A stretch of 64,000 bases of DNA from Phascolomyces articulosus (Eukaryota > Mucoromycota > Mucoromycetes > Mucorales > Lichtheimiaceae): the NCBI GenBank assembly GCA_025677815.1, contig JAIXMP010000015.1:1-64000 (forward strand), in the 5' to 3' direction. Made by a program: the position numbers and the translations under genes. The notes under the pieces are model-generated. The model did no database searches, was not told the origin of the DNA, and saw nothing but the letters and a program-made list of their open reading frames with translations. Numbering within the stretch: the stretch's first letter is position 1; each line of letters starts with the position of its first letter. This document shows positions 1 through 12,900 of the stretch, piece after piece.

Positions 1-389
1 TCTTAATTTAAAAAAATAAATCATGGATGTATATAGTCTAATTATTAATAATAAATTTAAAAGTAATATTAAAAGAAGTATTATAATAAAAGATATGAAA
101 AAATATAATATTGCAGAATATAAAATAAAGCAAAAAGATGGAAATTTTGATATTTATATGAAGAAAGCAGGTTCAAATAAAAGAATAAAGAAAGTATATA
201 AATTTTCAACATATAATAAAACTAAATGTAATAAAAGAATAATAGAGGATAGTAATGAAATTATAAATAATATAAAAAAGCTAAAAATATAATTTTATAT
301 ATTAAAGATTAAATTTCATAAAATAAACCTAAGACCTCAATTAATAATTATCCATTATTATTACATCATTATATTATTATTATCATCAT
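1..389. other. AT-rich stretch without a supported gene
   Basis: This stretch is very AT-rich. A Lys/Asn-rich open frame of 89 codons (23-292, +) is present, but its composition is what AT-rich DNA gives by chance and it matches no family I know. I do not call it a gene. It ends just before an inverted-repeat block. Confidence 0.4.
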
Positions 390-1430
390 TATTATATCTG
401 TAGCAGTTTAGAAAAAATATAAATACTAGATCATTTTATTAAATAAAGTAATATCATATATCTATCCTAATTTCTTATCATTACCTTTATGGTATTATTC
501 TTTATGATCTTATTTACCTGTATAGTTATTATTCTTTATAATTAGATTCTCCTTAATGGTTATATTATTTTTGTGTGGTCCTTACTATAAATTGATCTTT
601 ATGGTTTCTATCTATAAAAAATATAACAAGATAAAACCATATAGATAATAACTATATAGGTAAATAACTATACAGAATAACTATAAAGGAAGAGAACCAT
701 AAAGGTATATATGAGATAATAAGATAGATAAAAAAGATGCTCTCTATTTTAATAAAATGTTCTAGTATTTATATCTTTTCTAAAACTACTGCACATAATA
801 ATAATGATGATGATTATAAAGTTCAGGATAATAATAGGACTAATGATACTAATGATAGTAGCTGCAGATGATGATAATACAATAATATAGAAGTAGTAGA
901 TAATATAATACAAAAGGATATAGCTACAGATGATGTAATAGAAGTAAAGAAGTATAATAATACTAAGCATACTATATCTCAAATGCACTATATGCATAGT
1001 AATAAAAATAATATAATCAGTATTAAAAATAGCCAATCAATGGTTATGACAAAACCACAAAGAGAGAATATGACCATATAGGTAAGGAGCTATATAGAAT
1101 AACCATGAAGAAATAGAACCATAAAGGTATATATAAGATGGATAGAAGATATCCTTTCTTTTTAATAAAATGATCTAATATTTATATCTTTTCTAAAACT
1201 ACTATAGATGATGATAATTATAAAATAATGATGATGATAGTAATAAATAACTAATGATAATGATGAAGCTGTAGATAATGATAATAATATAATTATAAAA
1301 GGAAAAGGGAACTGTGACTAATAAAGAGGTATGCTATGGTTATGATGAAGTATAAAGAAGTATAATATAGCCATAGTAAAAGATGTAATATTGGTATTAA
1401 AAATACCCAACTAATAGTTATAACAATTGT
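390..1430. repeat. Composite inverted and tandem AT-rich repeat
   Basis: Two diverged direct copies lie at about 640-1050 and 1070-1430. Shared landmarks are agaaccataaaggtatat near 693 and 1115, tttatatcttttctaaaac near 768 and 1181, and a tattaaaaata(g/c)cca tail near 1018 and 1393. A third copy is inverted at about 390-640, where tagcagtttagaaaaaatat is the reverse complement of the same landmark. Together the inverted and first direct copies form a long imperfect palindrome. The block ends about 25 bp before the left end of the hAT element. It may be a MITE or foldback family or a nested transposon remnant. No coding capacity was seen. Confidence 0.6.
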
Positions 1431-1456
1431 TGTAACCTTTGATTAGATATTTTTAA

Positions 1457-4400
1457 TAGGGTTCCCTACAGTTTGGTTTGGTTTGATTCTTCTAAAGAAT
1501 CGAACTGAACTGAACCATAAAGGAACTGAAGAACCATGGGCAGAACTGAGAACCGAAAACTAAAAACTAAGAATTCAAATACATATAAATAAATACAAAT
1601 GTATAAATGAAACCTATATATTCAAATCAATAAAGGTAATAATTGTTATAGACTACTATAAAATAGAATAAAAAACATTTTGAAATTGATATCTTTATTA
1701 TAAATAATATTTTAAATAATATTATATATTATATACATAGTACCAAATGCTAAAGAAGCAAACATCAAGGCCTTTATCTTTAATAATCCAGTTCTATACC
1801 ATATGTGCTGGATTGTAAAAGAAGATGATTCTGGTATAGGTGCTTAGTAAGTATTACATATGTATAATAAAAAATCACATCCAATCATCCAATATCTTTA
1901 TAATAATAAAGTATCCAAAAACAGAACCATTCCAAAAGGGAGAATAGATTATACCTGAATAACTATTATTGCTGCGTAAAAAAATCGATGATCATATTAA
2001 GTATATTATAAAAGAATATAGTCATCACCTTATGAAAAAAGCATATAAAAAAAGGTAATGTTGATTATGGATGACATCGAAAATAAGAGGATGATTATTG
2101 TATCGTTGTAAAACGTTTCCAAAATAAAAAATGATCTGTTTCGAACATATCCTAAATAAAGTAATTCCACAATAAAAATAAATAGTATAAATGGATCATA
2201 AAGTAAAATAATTGTTATAACTACAAAAAAAAAGTATATAAAAAAAAGAAGCTTGATAAGATGGATGAGTCATCGTTTGGTATAGAAAAGGCATATTTCC
2301 AAATTAAAAATATTGTCATGCTAAGCAATTTTTTTCTTTAAAAAAAAAAACCAGATGATTGTGGCACTGTAAAAAGAATTACTGTTAAAAAATGGGAAAA
2401 ACCTCTCAAGTCCATCCAAAAGAAAAAAAAACTAATTATTGAGTTAAACAGTAAATATCAAGGCTATTGTATCATAAACATCGTTTATCCAAAAAAGAAT
2501 TAACTGATCACTAGACTTACTGTGAATAAAAGAATAGTTGATAAAAAAAATAGCTGTTGTTTGCAAAGATACAATGATGAATATGTTGTGCATATGTCAC
2601 AAAGTAGCTGAAAGGAGTATAATACCAGAAAAAAAAATTACTATTTTGAATTGACCAATAAAATATGATTGTCACATTGAAAAAATGATTCAATCATAAA
2701 TAAGTTGTTAGATTGAATGGCTGTTATATTATATAGTAAATAGTGGTTTTTCAAAATGATTGTTGTTGTTACATTATATTGGCAGTATTTTTTTTTCCAA
2801 AAGAAAATAAGATCCATAAATCTGTGCTGAATAAGCATTGTAAAACATTTCTTTTAGTAAAAAAAATAGTCGTATCGAAAAGGGTATAAAAGAATACATA
2901 GGTATATTGTAAAAGATAATAGTTCCAAAATGAAAAAGTAGCCAATTGTTGAAAGAGAAAGAGTATGTGTACTTGAATAAACAAAATAATAAAGAAAGAA
3001 ATGTTAAAGAAAGGATAACGTGTAGTACAATTACTTTTTTGGATTCACAACCAATTCCTTGCAAAATGTTTTAATTACTATACTTTTGACATTATGTATC
3101 AACAACCTTTTAAAAAAGATATCCATTCATATAAATAATAAATTTAGGCAATGCTTCAATATATTTCATTATTATTATCAATTGAATATGAATCAAAAGT
3201 ATATATAAAGCCTTTATTCTATTTAAAAAAAATATCTATCATCTTTTTTTAATATACTGTTATTTTACCTCACCACAACTACCACTTTATTTTCTTTCTC
3301 CAGCCTTATTTATAACAATGCTATACCAAACCGGTTCTTCTTCTAGCAATCCCCTTAGTGCTCTTCATGATGACGATTTAGTAATGATAATTATATATTA
3401 TATCAATTATATTCACCTACTGTATTACTTGAAAGAATTTCATGCTGATGGATGTGTTTACTGTCTTTTATAGAATATGTCCTCACCTTCCAACTCTCCC
3501 ATTCCCACCTAATTTCAATGCACTTTATCTGCCATGTCTACTGATTTCCCTAATCTTAGTGACAATACTGATACTGAATCTGTTGCTAATTCTATTTCTC
3601 AATCCCAAGGTTAGGCATCATCATCAAAAGAAAGTTGGGTCATTAAGTATAATTATGGTGAACAAACTATAGATGCTGAAGGTAAGGATCAAATTAAATA
3701 TAAGGTCGGATCTTATACAAAGACCTATACAGCACAAGATGGAAATACCTTGGGTCTGATCAAGCATTTAAGAACGAGCTATAGCATTACAGTTAGTAGT
3801 AGTCCCCATACTAGTGAAAAGTGGGTTGGTAGTCCCTTAGATTCTTTTATGCAGACTAACTGTGCTTGAATCTTTTCAGTAGATAAATTTATTAAGGCCT
3901 TCATCAAGTTTATCATCAAGAGCAAGCTGCCATTCACCATGGCTGACAATAAAGAGTTGCAAGAATTCTTAAACATTGTACAATGTGCACCTACAATGGA
4001 AAGCATTCAGCTCCTAAGTGCTGAAATAATTATAAGAAAGGTAAATAATTATACTCCTTTTCTCTCCATTTACTTTATATATGAGTATATAAATATATAA
4101 ATGATATTATTTTTTTTTTACCTTTTTGTGTTTAGACCAAAGAAGAATATGAGGGATATAAGAAGCAATTGCAGCACTTGTTAGGTAAACTCCCTGCAAT
4201 ATCATGCACACTCAATAGATAGACCAGTCTATATAATGATGCTTTCCTTACTGTCATGGGCCACTGGATCTGTACCTCCACTTGGACAATGAAAGAAGTG
4301 ATCCTAGGTTTTGAACTATTGAGTGGTCTATACTCAGCAGAAAACTTGGCCGATGCTTTTTTGCATGTTATAAATGATTTTGATCTTGGTAGTAAGCTTT

Positions 4401-6281
4401 TTACTATTACTATGGACAATGTATTAAACATGAAGAAAATGGCTTGCATAATTGAAGTGCATTATATAGAGCAAAACTGGTGAGTTGAAAATATACTTTA
4501 CATATTCAATATATTCTATAAATAAAGTAATAAACATAATTATTAATATAAATACACGTACATCATATATAGGTCATTCTATGTAAAGAAAACTATATTC
4601 TATGTCTTGGACATATCCTTAATTTGGTAGTTCAAGATATTTTGCATTGGGGTATGGGAGTGCCATATATTGAAGATAATAAAGATTCTAAAGATGGTGA
4701 TAGTGTTGGTGCAGATAATGATGACAATAATGATGAGATAGCCATTGGAGCAGATGGTAGTAAGGATCAAGATTAAGAACTTATAAGTTCACTTATAAAG
4801 CTATGAAAAGGCATTATAAAGATAAGGTATATTAATATCATTTTTTTATAAAAAAATCTCTATTTAAAGCAAGAAAAGAAATCTATAAAATAACCATCCA
4901 ATTATTTAATATTTAATATATAGATCCTCACCTCAATGAACTGAGAAGTTTATACTGCATTAAAGGATCGAGATGACATCTACCTTGAAGTTATCATTGG
5001 ATATACCCACCTGTTGGAATTCCACATATGAAATGCTATCATGCGCATCCATGCTAAAGGGTCCATATACATCCACCTGCGCGTCTATTGAGGAGTTACG
5101 GGAATTCCAGTTGACTGAAGCTGAATGGACTCGCGTTGAACAGATCAAGACCTTACTTGCCAAGTTTTGGAGGGCAACTATGGAACTTTCTGCAAGTAAA
5201 GGACTACAACGATTAATCAGGCATTGTTCTTATAATCCATAATGGATTCCTTGGAAGATGAAGCTCTCGAAGTTATCCAACCGAATTACAAGTAGCTGCA
5301 AAGCATGGGTTGTCAAAGCTTAATAAATATTATTGCAAGGTCAACGATACATATATATATGCAGTTGCAATGGCCTTGATCCACATATGAAGTTTTCTTG
5401 GTGGAGTGTCAACAATTGGGAGCAAGAATATCAAGATCTTAGCTAGAGTATGGTGTGAGATGCTTGGTTAGATTTCCCAAGACCAGTGATGCCAACAGCA
5501 GAAGCGACGAACGATTACAACAACTGCTCGGCCTGTATAGTATTCAACCACATTCCAATGACGATGAATTAGAGGCGTATTTAAGAGAAGCAGTACAAAT
5601 ACCAACATTGTGGGTGGATTGTCAAAAGGCAACAGAACTCTCATATTGGCAAGCCCAAACCTAATGGCCAAATTTAGCTCGGATGGTAGTCCAGTACCTC
5701 ACAGTCCCAGTCACATCAACCCCATCAGAGCGGTGCTTTTCTCAAATACATACCCACAACAGATTAAAACCAGAGACAATCCAAAGGCTTATGCTTTTGG
5801 ATTCCTGGTCATTGATAGATTTTGATGAGTAATTTTTCCCTCTATTTATATATATATATATATATTTTGTCACTCTCTCATTATATTACTACCTCTTTTT
5901 TATTATATATTTTTATATTTTTATATTATTACCTCTTTTTTATATTTTTCTTTCTCTCTATTTTTATATATATTATTTTTTTATATATTATTTTTTTTTT
6001 ATTTTGGATGCTTCTCTGCCATTATATTTCCTCAATAAAATATTCCTATTTGATTATATTCTGCCATTTATATTTTTCATCTCAACAAAAGATCATACTT
6101 TCTGAATTTATTTTTTATTCATAGAACCATAGCCTCTGAAATATAATGTCACCATTACATTACTATTCTAGATTACTTTTTTGGTTCTTCAGTTCGATTC
6201 AATTCTTATAAGGAACCATCCTGACTTTTACTGTTCGGTTCCAGTTCGGTTCTGGTTCTTCAGTTCTTATAGGGAACCCTA
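1457..6281 (+). mobile_element. Degenerate hAT-superfamily DNA transposon
   Basis: The element is bounded by perfect 12-bp terminal inverted repeats: tagggttcccta at 1457-1468 and its reverse complement at 6270-6281. GGTTC/GAACC-rich subterminal repeats lie inside both ends (1470-1550 and 6180-6270). Flanking 8-mers atttttaa and attgctac agree at five of eight positions, consistent with an old, eroded hAT-type 8-bp target duplication. The interior carries a broken + strand hAT transposase (3318-5826). The left 1.6 kb (1550-3300) is AT-rich with no intact gene; a short relic frame at 1740-1847 (36 codons) and an open stretch near 2351-2510 suggest other decayed sequence inside it. The element is almost certainly non-autonomous now. 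Confidence 0.75.
3318..5826 (+). pseudogene. Broken hAT transposase (BED finger, RNase H core, dimerisation domain)
   Basis: Homology-like pieces follow the family order. A BED-like N-terminal segment lies at about 3470-3790 (KESWVIKYNY ... GLIKHLRTSY) but has lost its zinc-binding cysteines and contains two in-frame stops. RNase H-fold core pieces lie at about 4256-4483 (ENLADAFLHV, then TMDNVLNM, resembling the hAT TxDNASNM motif). A DIPTCWNSTYEML segment at about 4985 resembles the conserved R-W-NSTY region. The C-terminal hAT dimerisation segment at about 5530-5826 includes DDELEAYLREA and, after a frameshift, TVPVTSTPSERCFSQ, ending in a stop after 5823. Several frameshifts and stops show it is dead. 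Some intervening non-coding pieces could be former introns. Confidence 0.75.
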
Positions 6282-6289
6282 ATTGCTAC

Positions 6290-6583
6290 AATCAGCCTTA
6301 TTCAACCTCAGCTCAAGAGCGTGTGAATAACACTGACAACAACGTTCTGTAATAAGAGAACACTAGTGATTACAATACTTATTCAAGCTATCAAAATCTC
6401 CACCATTCCTCAGAACAAGGTATCTTGGCTTGAATTACTATAGGTGTTGATTTGACTTGCACTGATTGTGATGGCTCCAGTGGTGTCCGTGGTGGTGGTC
6501 CTATGTCTAGCAGTAGTATGGTTAGCAGTAATCCACCTCCTAGTGGTTCTATGCCTTCTCCCACATGTTCCTCCAATCTATAA
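6290..6583 (+). pseudogene. Low-complexity Ser/Asn/Gly pseudogene fragment beside the hAT right end
   Basis: One frame runs for 97 codons directly after the transposon's right terminal repeat, interrupted by three stops (near 6350 and 6437). It encodes a biased composition: Asn/Gln/Ser first (NQPYSTSAQERVNNTDNN), then a Cys pair (TCTDCDG), then Gly/Ser/Pro (SSNPPPSGSMPSPTCSSN). The bias and the frame continuity across stops suggest a once-coding exon. The function is unknown. The element may have landed in or next to this gene. The chance that it is only random sequence is real. Confidence 0.3.
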
Positions 6584-7386
6584 CTTAGTATCTTTGAATA
6601 AAAAAAGGGTTGTATCAATAAGATCAAATAAATAAAAGAAATAATTAGGAGACGAGATATGTCAATGAGACCCAAAAATAATTTAGTGAAGTTTTATTAC
6701 GATTCAAAAATAATCTCTCTATTTATACTAAATTGCTCATCATAGATGGACTGCCACTACGTGTGTATTATGGTATCATATTTCTTATGGACCGCATAAT
6801 TTAAATTACGTATGTTATAAGACTGTGTGAATAACAGAAGTCATAGAACGTGTGAACGATGAGGGTGGGAATTAAGAAGTGAATTACGCGTTTATATAAT
6901 GAACAATATGCCTGGGAGAAAAGCATAATTCGTGTCACAGTAGCTGTGCTTCAAACATAATTACCACATAAGTGAGGCAAAGGGTGAATAGCATTTTCTA
7001 TTATGAATAATAATAATAATTAAGAAGCCATTGTATGTTGGATACAGCAAAAAGGTTTTTTCTGGAACAATATGTTTTTATAATCAGTCCTATCTATTTT
7101 TGTATTTCTTAATAACATTAATAAAAGGCCTATTACCTACCTTCTTTCTAACAAAAATCTGATATTGCTCAGTTTGTGTTGGCTTCAGTCTCACAAATTA
7201 CAATTTTATTTCAGTGGTGGGAAGTGATAATTATACAGGAGAATGAAAAGGAATTGTTTTCAAGGAAATGTTTTGGCCATGAAACTCACAGAAGAAAAAA
7301 ATGGTAATTAATAAATACAGGCGTTCGTAAACTCTTTTCCATCCAATCTCACGTGAATATTACCGATTATTAGAACATATGTCATA
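6584..7386. other. Intergenic sequence, nothing recognised
   Basis: No frame of convincing length or composition was found on either strand. The sequence is moderately AT-rich without obvious repeats. Confidence 0.5.
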
Positions 7387-7796
7387 TCAAGAACCGCTTA
7401 ATAGTAAAAGGGGTTTTGTATGTGGGATTTTATGCTCGTGAAATAAAAGGAGGGTGGAGATGGGCATGCTATTTTCAGATCTTGATTTCGAAATTCTAAT
7501 CTTAATAGTATTGTATGCTTCAGCGGCATTTCTATTAAACGTATTCCATTTTCTACTGAAGCAACATGGGTTGGTACAACACGGGGCACCATTTGCGTTT
7601 TTTAATTTCCTATAACAATTTCTATATTTGTGGATCGATGCCGGTTGATGGTAGTAAAGGCAAGTTTTACTCAAGCAATATTCGTCACTCATTTTTAAAT
7701 TATCATGTTCGGGTCCATCTGATTCTTATTTCAGTTCTCCAAATACTACTTGTTGATGTAAACCCCCTTTTGCAATCCCGTCACAAACCAAAGAAA
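7387..7796 (-). pseudogene. Possible Fanzor/TnpB-like C-terminal remnant
   Basis: On the minus strand a single frame (one internal stop near 7727) reads DGIAKGGLHQQ, then MSDEYCLSKTCLYYHQP, then NANGAPCCTNPCCFSRK and NTFNRNAAEAYNTIKI. The order of a (D/N)EY-x-TSxxC segment, a CxNPxC knuckle and an FNRDxxxAxNI-like end recalls the zinc-ribbon and last RuvC motif of TnpB/Fanzor-type proteins that are frequent in mucoromycete genomes. The expected final Asp is Asn here and one ribbon cysteine is replaced by Tyr (CLYY), so it would be inactive. The family assignment is by pattern memory only. It could be another DDE or RuvC-type transposase relic. Confidence 0.35.
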
Positions 7797-9039
7797 TAAT
7801 GCTTACGATACACCTTTTGCTCTTCACCTGTTTGCAATTTTTTATGATATCCATTGTGATGATATTGTCGAATGTAAGCCTCTTTTTGTCATTTTTTAAT
7901 ATACTTTACGTTGTTGTCTTTGTTAATTATTCTATGCTCATTAATATAAATTTACTGCTGATAGCAGCTCTAATTCCTAGTTAAAATAATGAGTAAGTGT
8001 CATAGATAGCATACATAGTAGATTGGTCAGTAATAACTACATATAATCATTGATTTTAAAGGAAGTACATGGCAACAGTTCGAAGATCAATGTAATAAGA
8101 TATAGTGACGATGAATATTTGCCTATTATTTATTTATTTATTTCCTATTATCGAAAATAATAATAGATTCCGTTTGTTTTTTTTTCTTTTGTATGAATCC
8201 CTCCTTTATAGAATTAACATACTGCATTTTTTTAATCATGGATGAAGAATTACGGCAAAAAAAAAACCTCAAAAAGTACATCAAAAATAAGTAAGCCGGC
8301 GAAAAAGCTCTCCCAAATAATAATGACCCATCCTATTCCAGTATTCATAAGTAGTTATCATTCATTATATAATAAATTTCAGTTGATCTTTCTCTTAACT
8401 ACCACGCTAACTATTAACTTAAGTTATAGTACAACGAAACCTGCAAGTTTAGAGCTTATTTTTTTTAAGAATTTTAAGAAATCATTTTTTTTGGGTAATA
8501 GTTAAGTAACACTGCTGGGGTTGCTGAAGAACTTAAATTTAAGAAAATCTACGTTAGATACTACTGCTGAGAGTGCCCTAATGCATTAGTCAATAGTTGG
8601 CTTAGGTGGATAAACCATTCAGTGTGATTTAAAAAGAAAATATGAAGGAACAGTATTATGCATTTTGATAGATGAAAGTTCTTTGTTCAAAAGAATTGGG
8701 TTTACCAAACGTTATTAAATTATTATAGGGCTCTAATCCTGGCTGAAAGAGGGATTCATGAAGGATGAGCAGAAACACGATTTGCGTTTTTGCTTGATTT
8801 GGTAGTTGTTATGATGTTTTAAGTCAACGAAGGTTCTAATATAATACGCATCTATTTCTCCCTCTGTGACAAATTTATTTAATAATAGGCCATCATATAT
8901 ACTGACACATACATTACACATATATTGATTATTTGCACATTTTTTTATCATTAAGTACTTATATTCGACAAGGGAAAATTTTCGTTTACTAGAGGTAAAG
9001 AAAAAAGTACCTTTTAATTTATGCGCGGATAGAACTTGA
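7797..9039. other. Intergenic, AT-rich, no supported gene
   Basis: Only short frames are present, for example an 87-codon Lys/Ser-rich frame at 8242-8505 (+) and a 72-codon frame at 8733-8951 (-) with scattered cysteines. Neither shows a recognisable motif and both are compatible with chance in AT-rich DNA. Confidence 0.4.
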
Positions 9040-9335
9040 TTTATTTTGCATAGGAACCAATTACTAAATAATTTATATATATTGAATTATCCTATTAATG
9101 ATATCCAAATAGTATTAGCCGCTGCTAATTCCTTGCGTAAAATGCGATTGAATGCAATTGCCAATGGACTATCTGATTCTCGTACATATGACAAACGAAA
9201 CAGTGGGTTATTCGCAAGTGATTGAAGTGACACTTATTATATTGCACCTAATGGGCCTGGTACCCGAGTACGAAGGCTCCGTGATAATGCTGATATTGCT
9301 CGACAAAGCCGACAACTCTCTGATTATTTTCGTTG
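9040..9335 (+). pseudogene. Coding-like relic in two frames
   Basis: A + strand frame from 9040 is open for about 60 codons (NSLRKMRLNAIANGLSDSRT). It stops at about 9225, and coding-like sequence resumes one frame over at about 9233-9335 (YYIAPNGPGTRVRRLRDNAD). Base composition is less AT-rich than the surroundings. This looks like a frameshifted old exon. I do not recognise the family. Confidence 0.25.
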
Positions 9336-9937
9336 AGAATCACAGGAACCTTCGCATTAATTGCTCCATCGAGATAGTGATAAAATCATGAAGTGTGCCA
9401 GTATAAGTAATGTGACAAGAAGTATATTACAACGATTTGTAAGTGTTAGTAAAAAAATGAAGCAACAGTAACGGCGAATAATAGGCTATAACAAACAAGT
9501 TCTATTTCTTCTTAATATCCAACAACAGCAGCACCTAATAGTAATAGGAACAATAACTTGCCAGTGGTAGATAATTCTTATTAGATAGAAATAGAAAAAA
9601 AAATGAACTAAGGACATACGTACATAATTGAATAAGAATAGAAGAATAAAGAAGGATAAAATAGATGTATATTACTATGACCTATATAATATTACATAAT
9701 GAGCAACGCGTTACGTAAATTCCTTTATTAAATAAGAAGCTCAAGGGCTGTTGGTTGATGTAGAGAGGTATTATGGTTTGCTGCGGTCCTTCACGTAACA
9801 AGTCACTTTTTTCAACAGTTAAAGGTCCGTTCCTTAATGAACGCGACCCTCAGGTCTTGCTTTTTTTTTTTTTTCTCTTTGTATGCACCAACTATTTTTC
9901 CGTAAACAACAATATACCAAGGAACGATTAATAACGA
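9336..9937. other. Upstream region of the NUP192 gene
   Basis: No gene was found. It contains a T tract and CT-rich sequence just before the NUP192 start and probably includes that gene's promoter. No specific promoter element is identifiable. Confidence 0.4.
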
Positions 9938-12900
9938 GTGATAATGCAGATTGGTTACGCTCGTGAGCTTTACGACCAAATATGTCAGGCACGAGTGTCG
10001 ACGGCTATTTCTAATGCTAACAACTTACAACATCTCTTACAACTACACAAACAATTATTCCTCGATCTATTGGACGACAAAGCAAAAAATGCTCAAGACC
10101 GTAAAATGCTTCAAGAAGGTAATTAAACTTTTTTTAGCATTATAAATTCAAAGACGCTGCCATAAATTCTATTTTCTATTTGTACTCATCAATTTAATAT
10201 AGGTCGCGCCAATATTAATCACACTATCCATAAAGTTAATGACGAATTCATTAAAGAGACAATCTTTGTATCAGATCAACTTGGGCTGAACGAACATGAT
10301 GCAGCTACATTATTATTGCAAGGTGTAAAGGATGCACCGCGTTCAAATAGTACAACGATCGATGCTGCTATTACCACTTACCATGTAGAGCGTGGTTATT
10401 TACTCGCGTGTCTCGATACTATTCTAATGTCAGCAAAGGATGCATCGGCAAATGAAGATATTAAACTTGTATTTCGACAGTTTGCTGGAGAACTTGTTCA
10501 TGAACGTGTATCAACAGATGGGTCTATTGGAACATTTTCATCGAAAGTTATAAAGACAATCAAAAAAGTCACGTCGTCATATAATTCTTTGAAAAACGCA
10601 GGAGTTATCCCGCAGCAAGAGCCACAGCTGCAACAACAACCATCGCTTCTTCAAAATCAACCATTTCAAATGAATCAACAACAACAACAGTCTCAAACTC
10701 CACAGCAAGACAAAGAGTTAGGAACAATAGTATCATCCGGACGATTGGGTGAACAAATAACGAGTTTTCGATTGGCCCGATTGAAAGACGAGCGTTTGTC
10801 TCTGGCTCAAATTATGTATCACATTGCATCCATGTTTTGGTTGGAACCCAACGATCTATTGTTGTTGGATGATACTTTACAGGTTTCTGATTTGACAGAT
10901 ATTGCAACACCTTATATGCTACTTGTGTTGGTAAGCGCATTTTCAATCAAGGGTCATCAGGACAATGGCAATTCGGTACTATACAGCAATGTCGACTTCA
11001 TGAAAAAATTCCATGATCGTATGTGCAAGAGTTCATGGACTGTTCCTGCGGTCAAGTCAGTAGCAATGTTACAATGGATCCTGTTTATATATAACGCAGT
11101 TCAACAGGATAAGACTCTCGAATCAAAAATGCCTGCCAGATTGGATGACCAACTCGACAAACTTGTTTATTTTGCAATTGAAAGCAAGGCATTTGAATTT
11201 ATGAACGAGTACTTGTTGTATTTTCAACAAAAAAATGCATGTATTGACACAGAACGAGATCTTATCAAGGCATCCCCCTACGATGACAAAGATATAACAA
11301 CAGTGGATCCTGGCGATTTCACAAAATTCAATGCAGATATACGCCCCGACTTTCAGATGTTCGTTGTTCACGAGTTGGAGCAATTGACAACTGACTTTAT
11401 TGAACATTTCGAAAGCATCCTTCGTCGGTTAAAATACAAGGAAGAGGATGTTGGTGCACCTGTACAGACATCTTTATCGTCGAGAAATGCAATCACCAAT
11501 GGAGAAGACGATATCAACAAGTGCCGTGATTTGGAAAAGTTTATGGATTTATTAGCAAGCGTGTATCGAGGACGTATTAATGCAGGATGGAAATTCTGGG
11601 TGCGAACAGACGGACGTCTATATCAGTTCATCAGATGGTCAATGGAAATTCGTCAATCCGGTACAGTTCGTGCTACTTATAACTTTTTGTCATCAATTTC
11701 AATGGGTGATGTCTGTGCCCCACGTGCATTCCAAGAGCTCAGTTCTGGTACAAATCGCACCGACCTTACTTTAAGCAGCCTTTATTCGTGGGGGAAAATA
11801 TTTGCAGCTTTACAATTCTATGCACCCTTGTTGAATAAACCAGTGGAAGAGGTTCCGCCTGCGCTCCCAGAAAACGAAGAAGAGTTGATTGAATCGTTTT
11901 TGTTGCTTGTACAACAGGTTGTTCAAAATTCATCGGAAGCAAGACGAACACTTTGGCTTGACCCTCTTTTACGTGCACCTGACTCGATTGTTGGAATGTT
12001 AGGGGGTCGTACAACATTTGCACTACGTGCTGCACTTTACAACGTTTTAGCTGCATTCTGTACGCCGTGGGGCGGGGGTGTTGAAAATTCGATTGGTCGC
12101 TCTATTGCAGAGCAAGTATGGGATATCCTTGAACAAAGTGATGCTTTTGTTACAAAATCTCAAAATGTTTATCAGCAACAACCATCGCTATCAACATCAC
12201 AGCAGCAGCAGCAGCAACAGCAACAGCAACAACAACAACAACAAAATAAAGACCAAAGGCAATCTCCTCAGTATTTACAAGCAAAACAGCCTGGTTTCTT
12301 GAACGAATTAAAGCTTGAACGTGCAAACAAGGATTATAGGGAAACTCTTGCTGTTGTGAAGCTTTTGGGATCAGCAATTCATACAGTATCACGACGTGAA
12401 GAGCTTATCGGTGGCTTTCAGCCAATCATTTCGTCTGTACCATGGACACTGGGCAAAGGAAAGCGAACACCAGGTGCGGAACCTTATATATCTTTGGTAA
12501 TTGACAATATATTTATTGCTTTGGATTCTCAAAAGTACTTGTATCCTGGAGCCCAGTGGGAACTTGCAGAAGCGTGTCTCAAGGTGTTTGAAAACAGTAT
12601 TCTCTCGTTCGATCTACGTCAACTTCGACAAGCATTGGCTGTAACTAATCGTAAAGCTCAAAATCAAACTGCCAGCTATAGCATTGGATTACAAGCAAAA
12701 CACAGTATTGGACAATCCGCCGTATCCATGCTTGAGCCTTTATTGCTCATGTACCTCGGCCATCCTGGGTTTACTGTAATTATTCGTCTTTTGTCTGGAC
12801 ATTCTTTTGCGAATGCTATTTTCAAAATTCTCGAAAATAGCTTCAATGACATTGTCGATAAAAAGGAAAAATCACCCTATTTCGCCCAATGTGTTGCTAG

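Noticed and set aside
1860..3060. Recurring AAAAAA-flanked motifs suggesting a tandem or CRISPR-like array
   Set aside because: Spacing is irregular, no unit aligns well by eye, and poly-A runs explain the impression. CRISPR is not expected in a fungus.
6185..6205. gttcgattc string resembling a tRNA B box
   Set aside because: It belongs to the GGTTC-type subterminal repeat of the hAT element, and no cloverleaf or A box fits around it.
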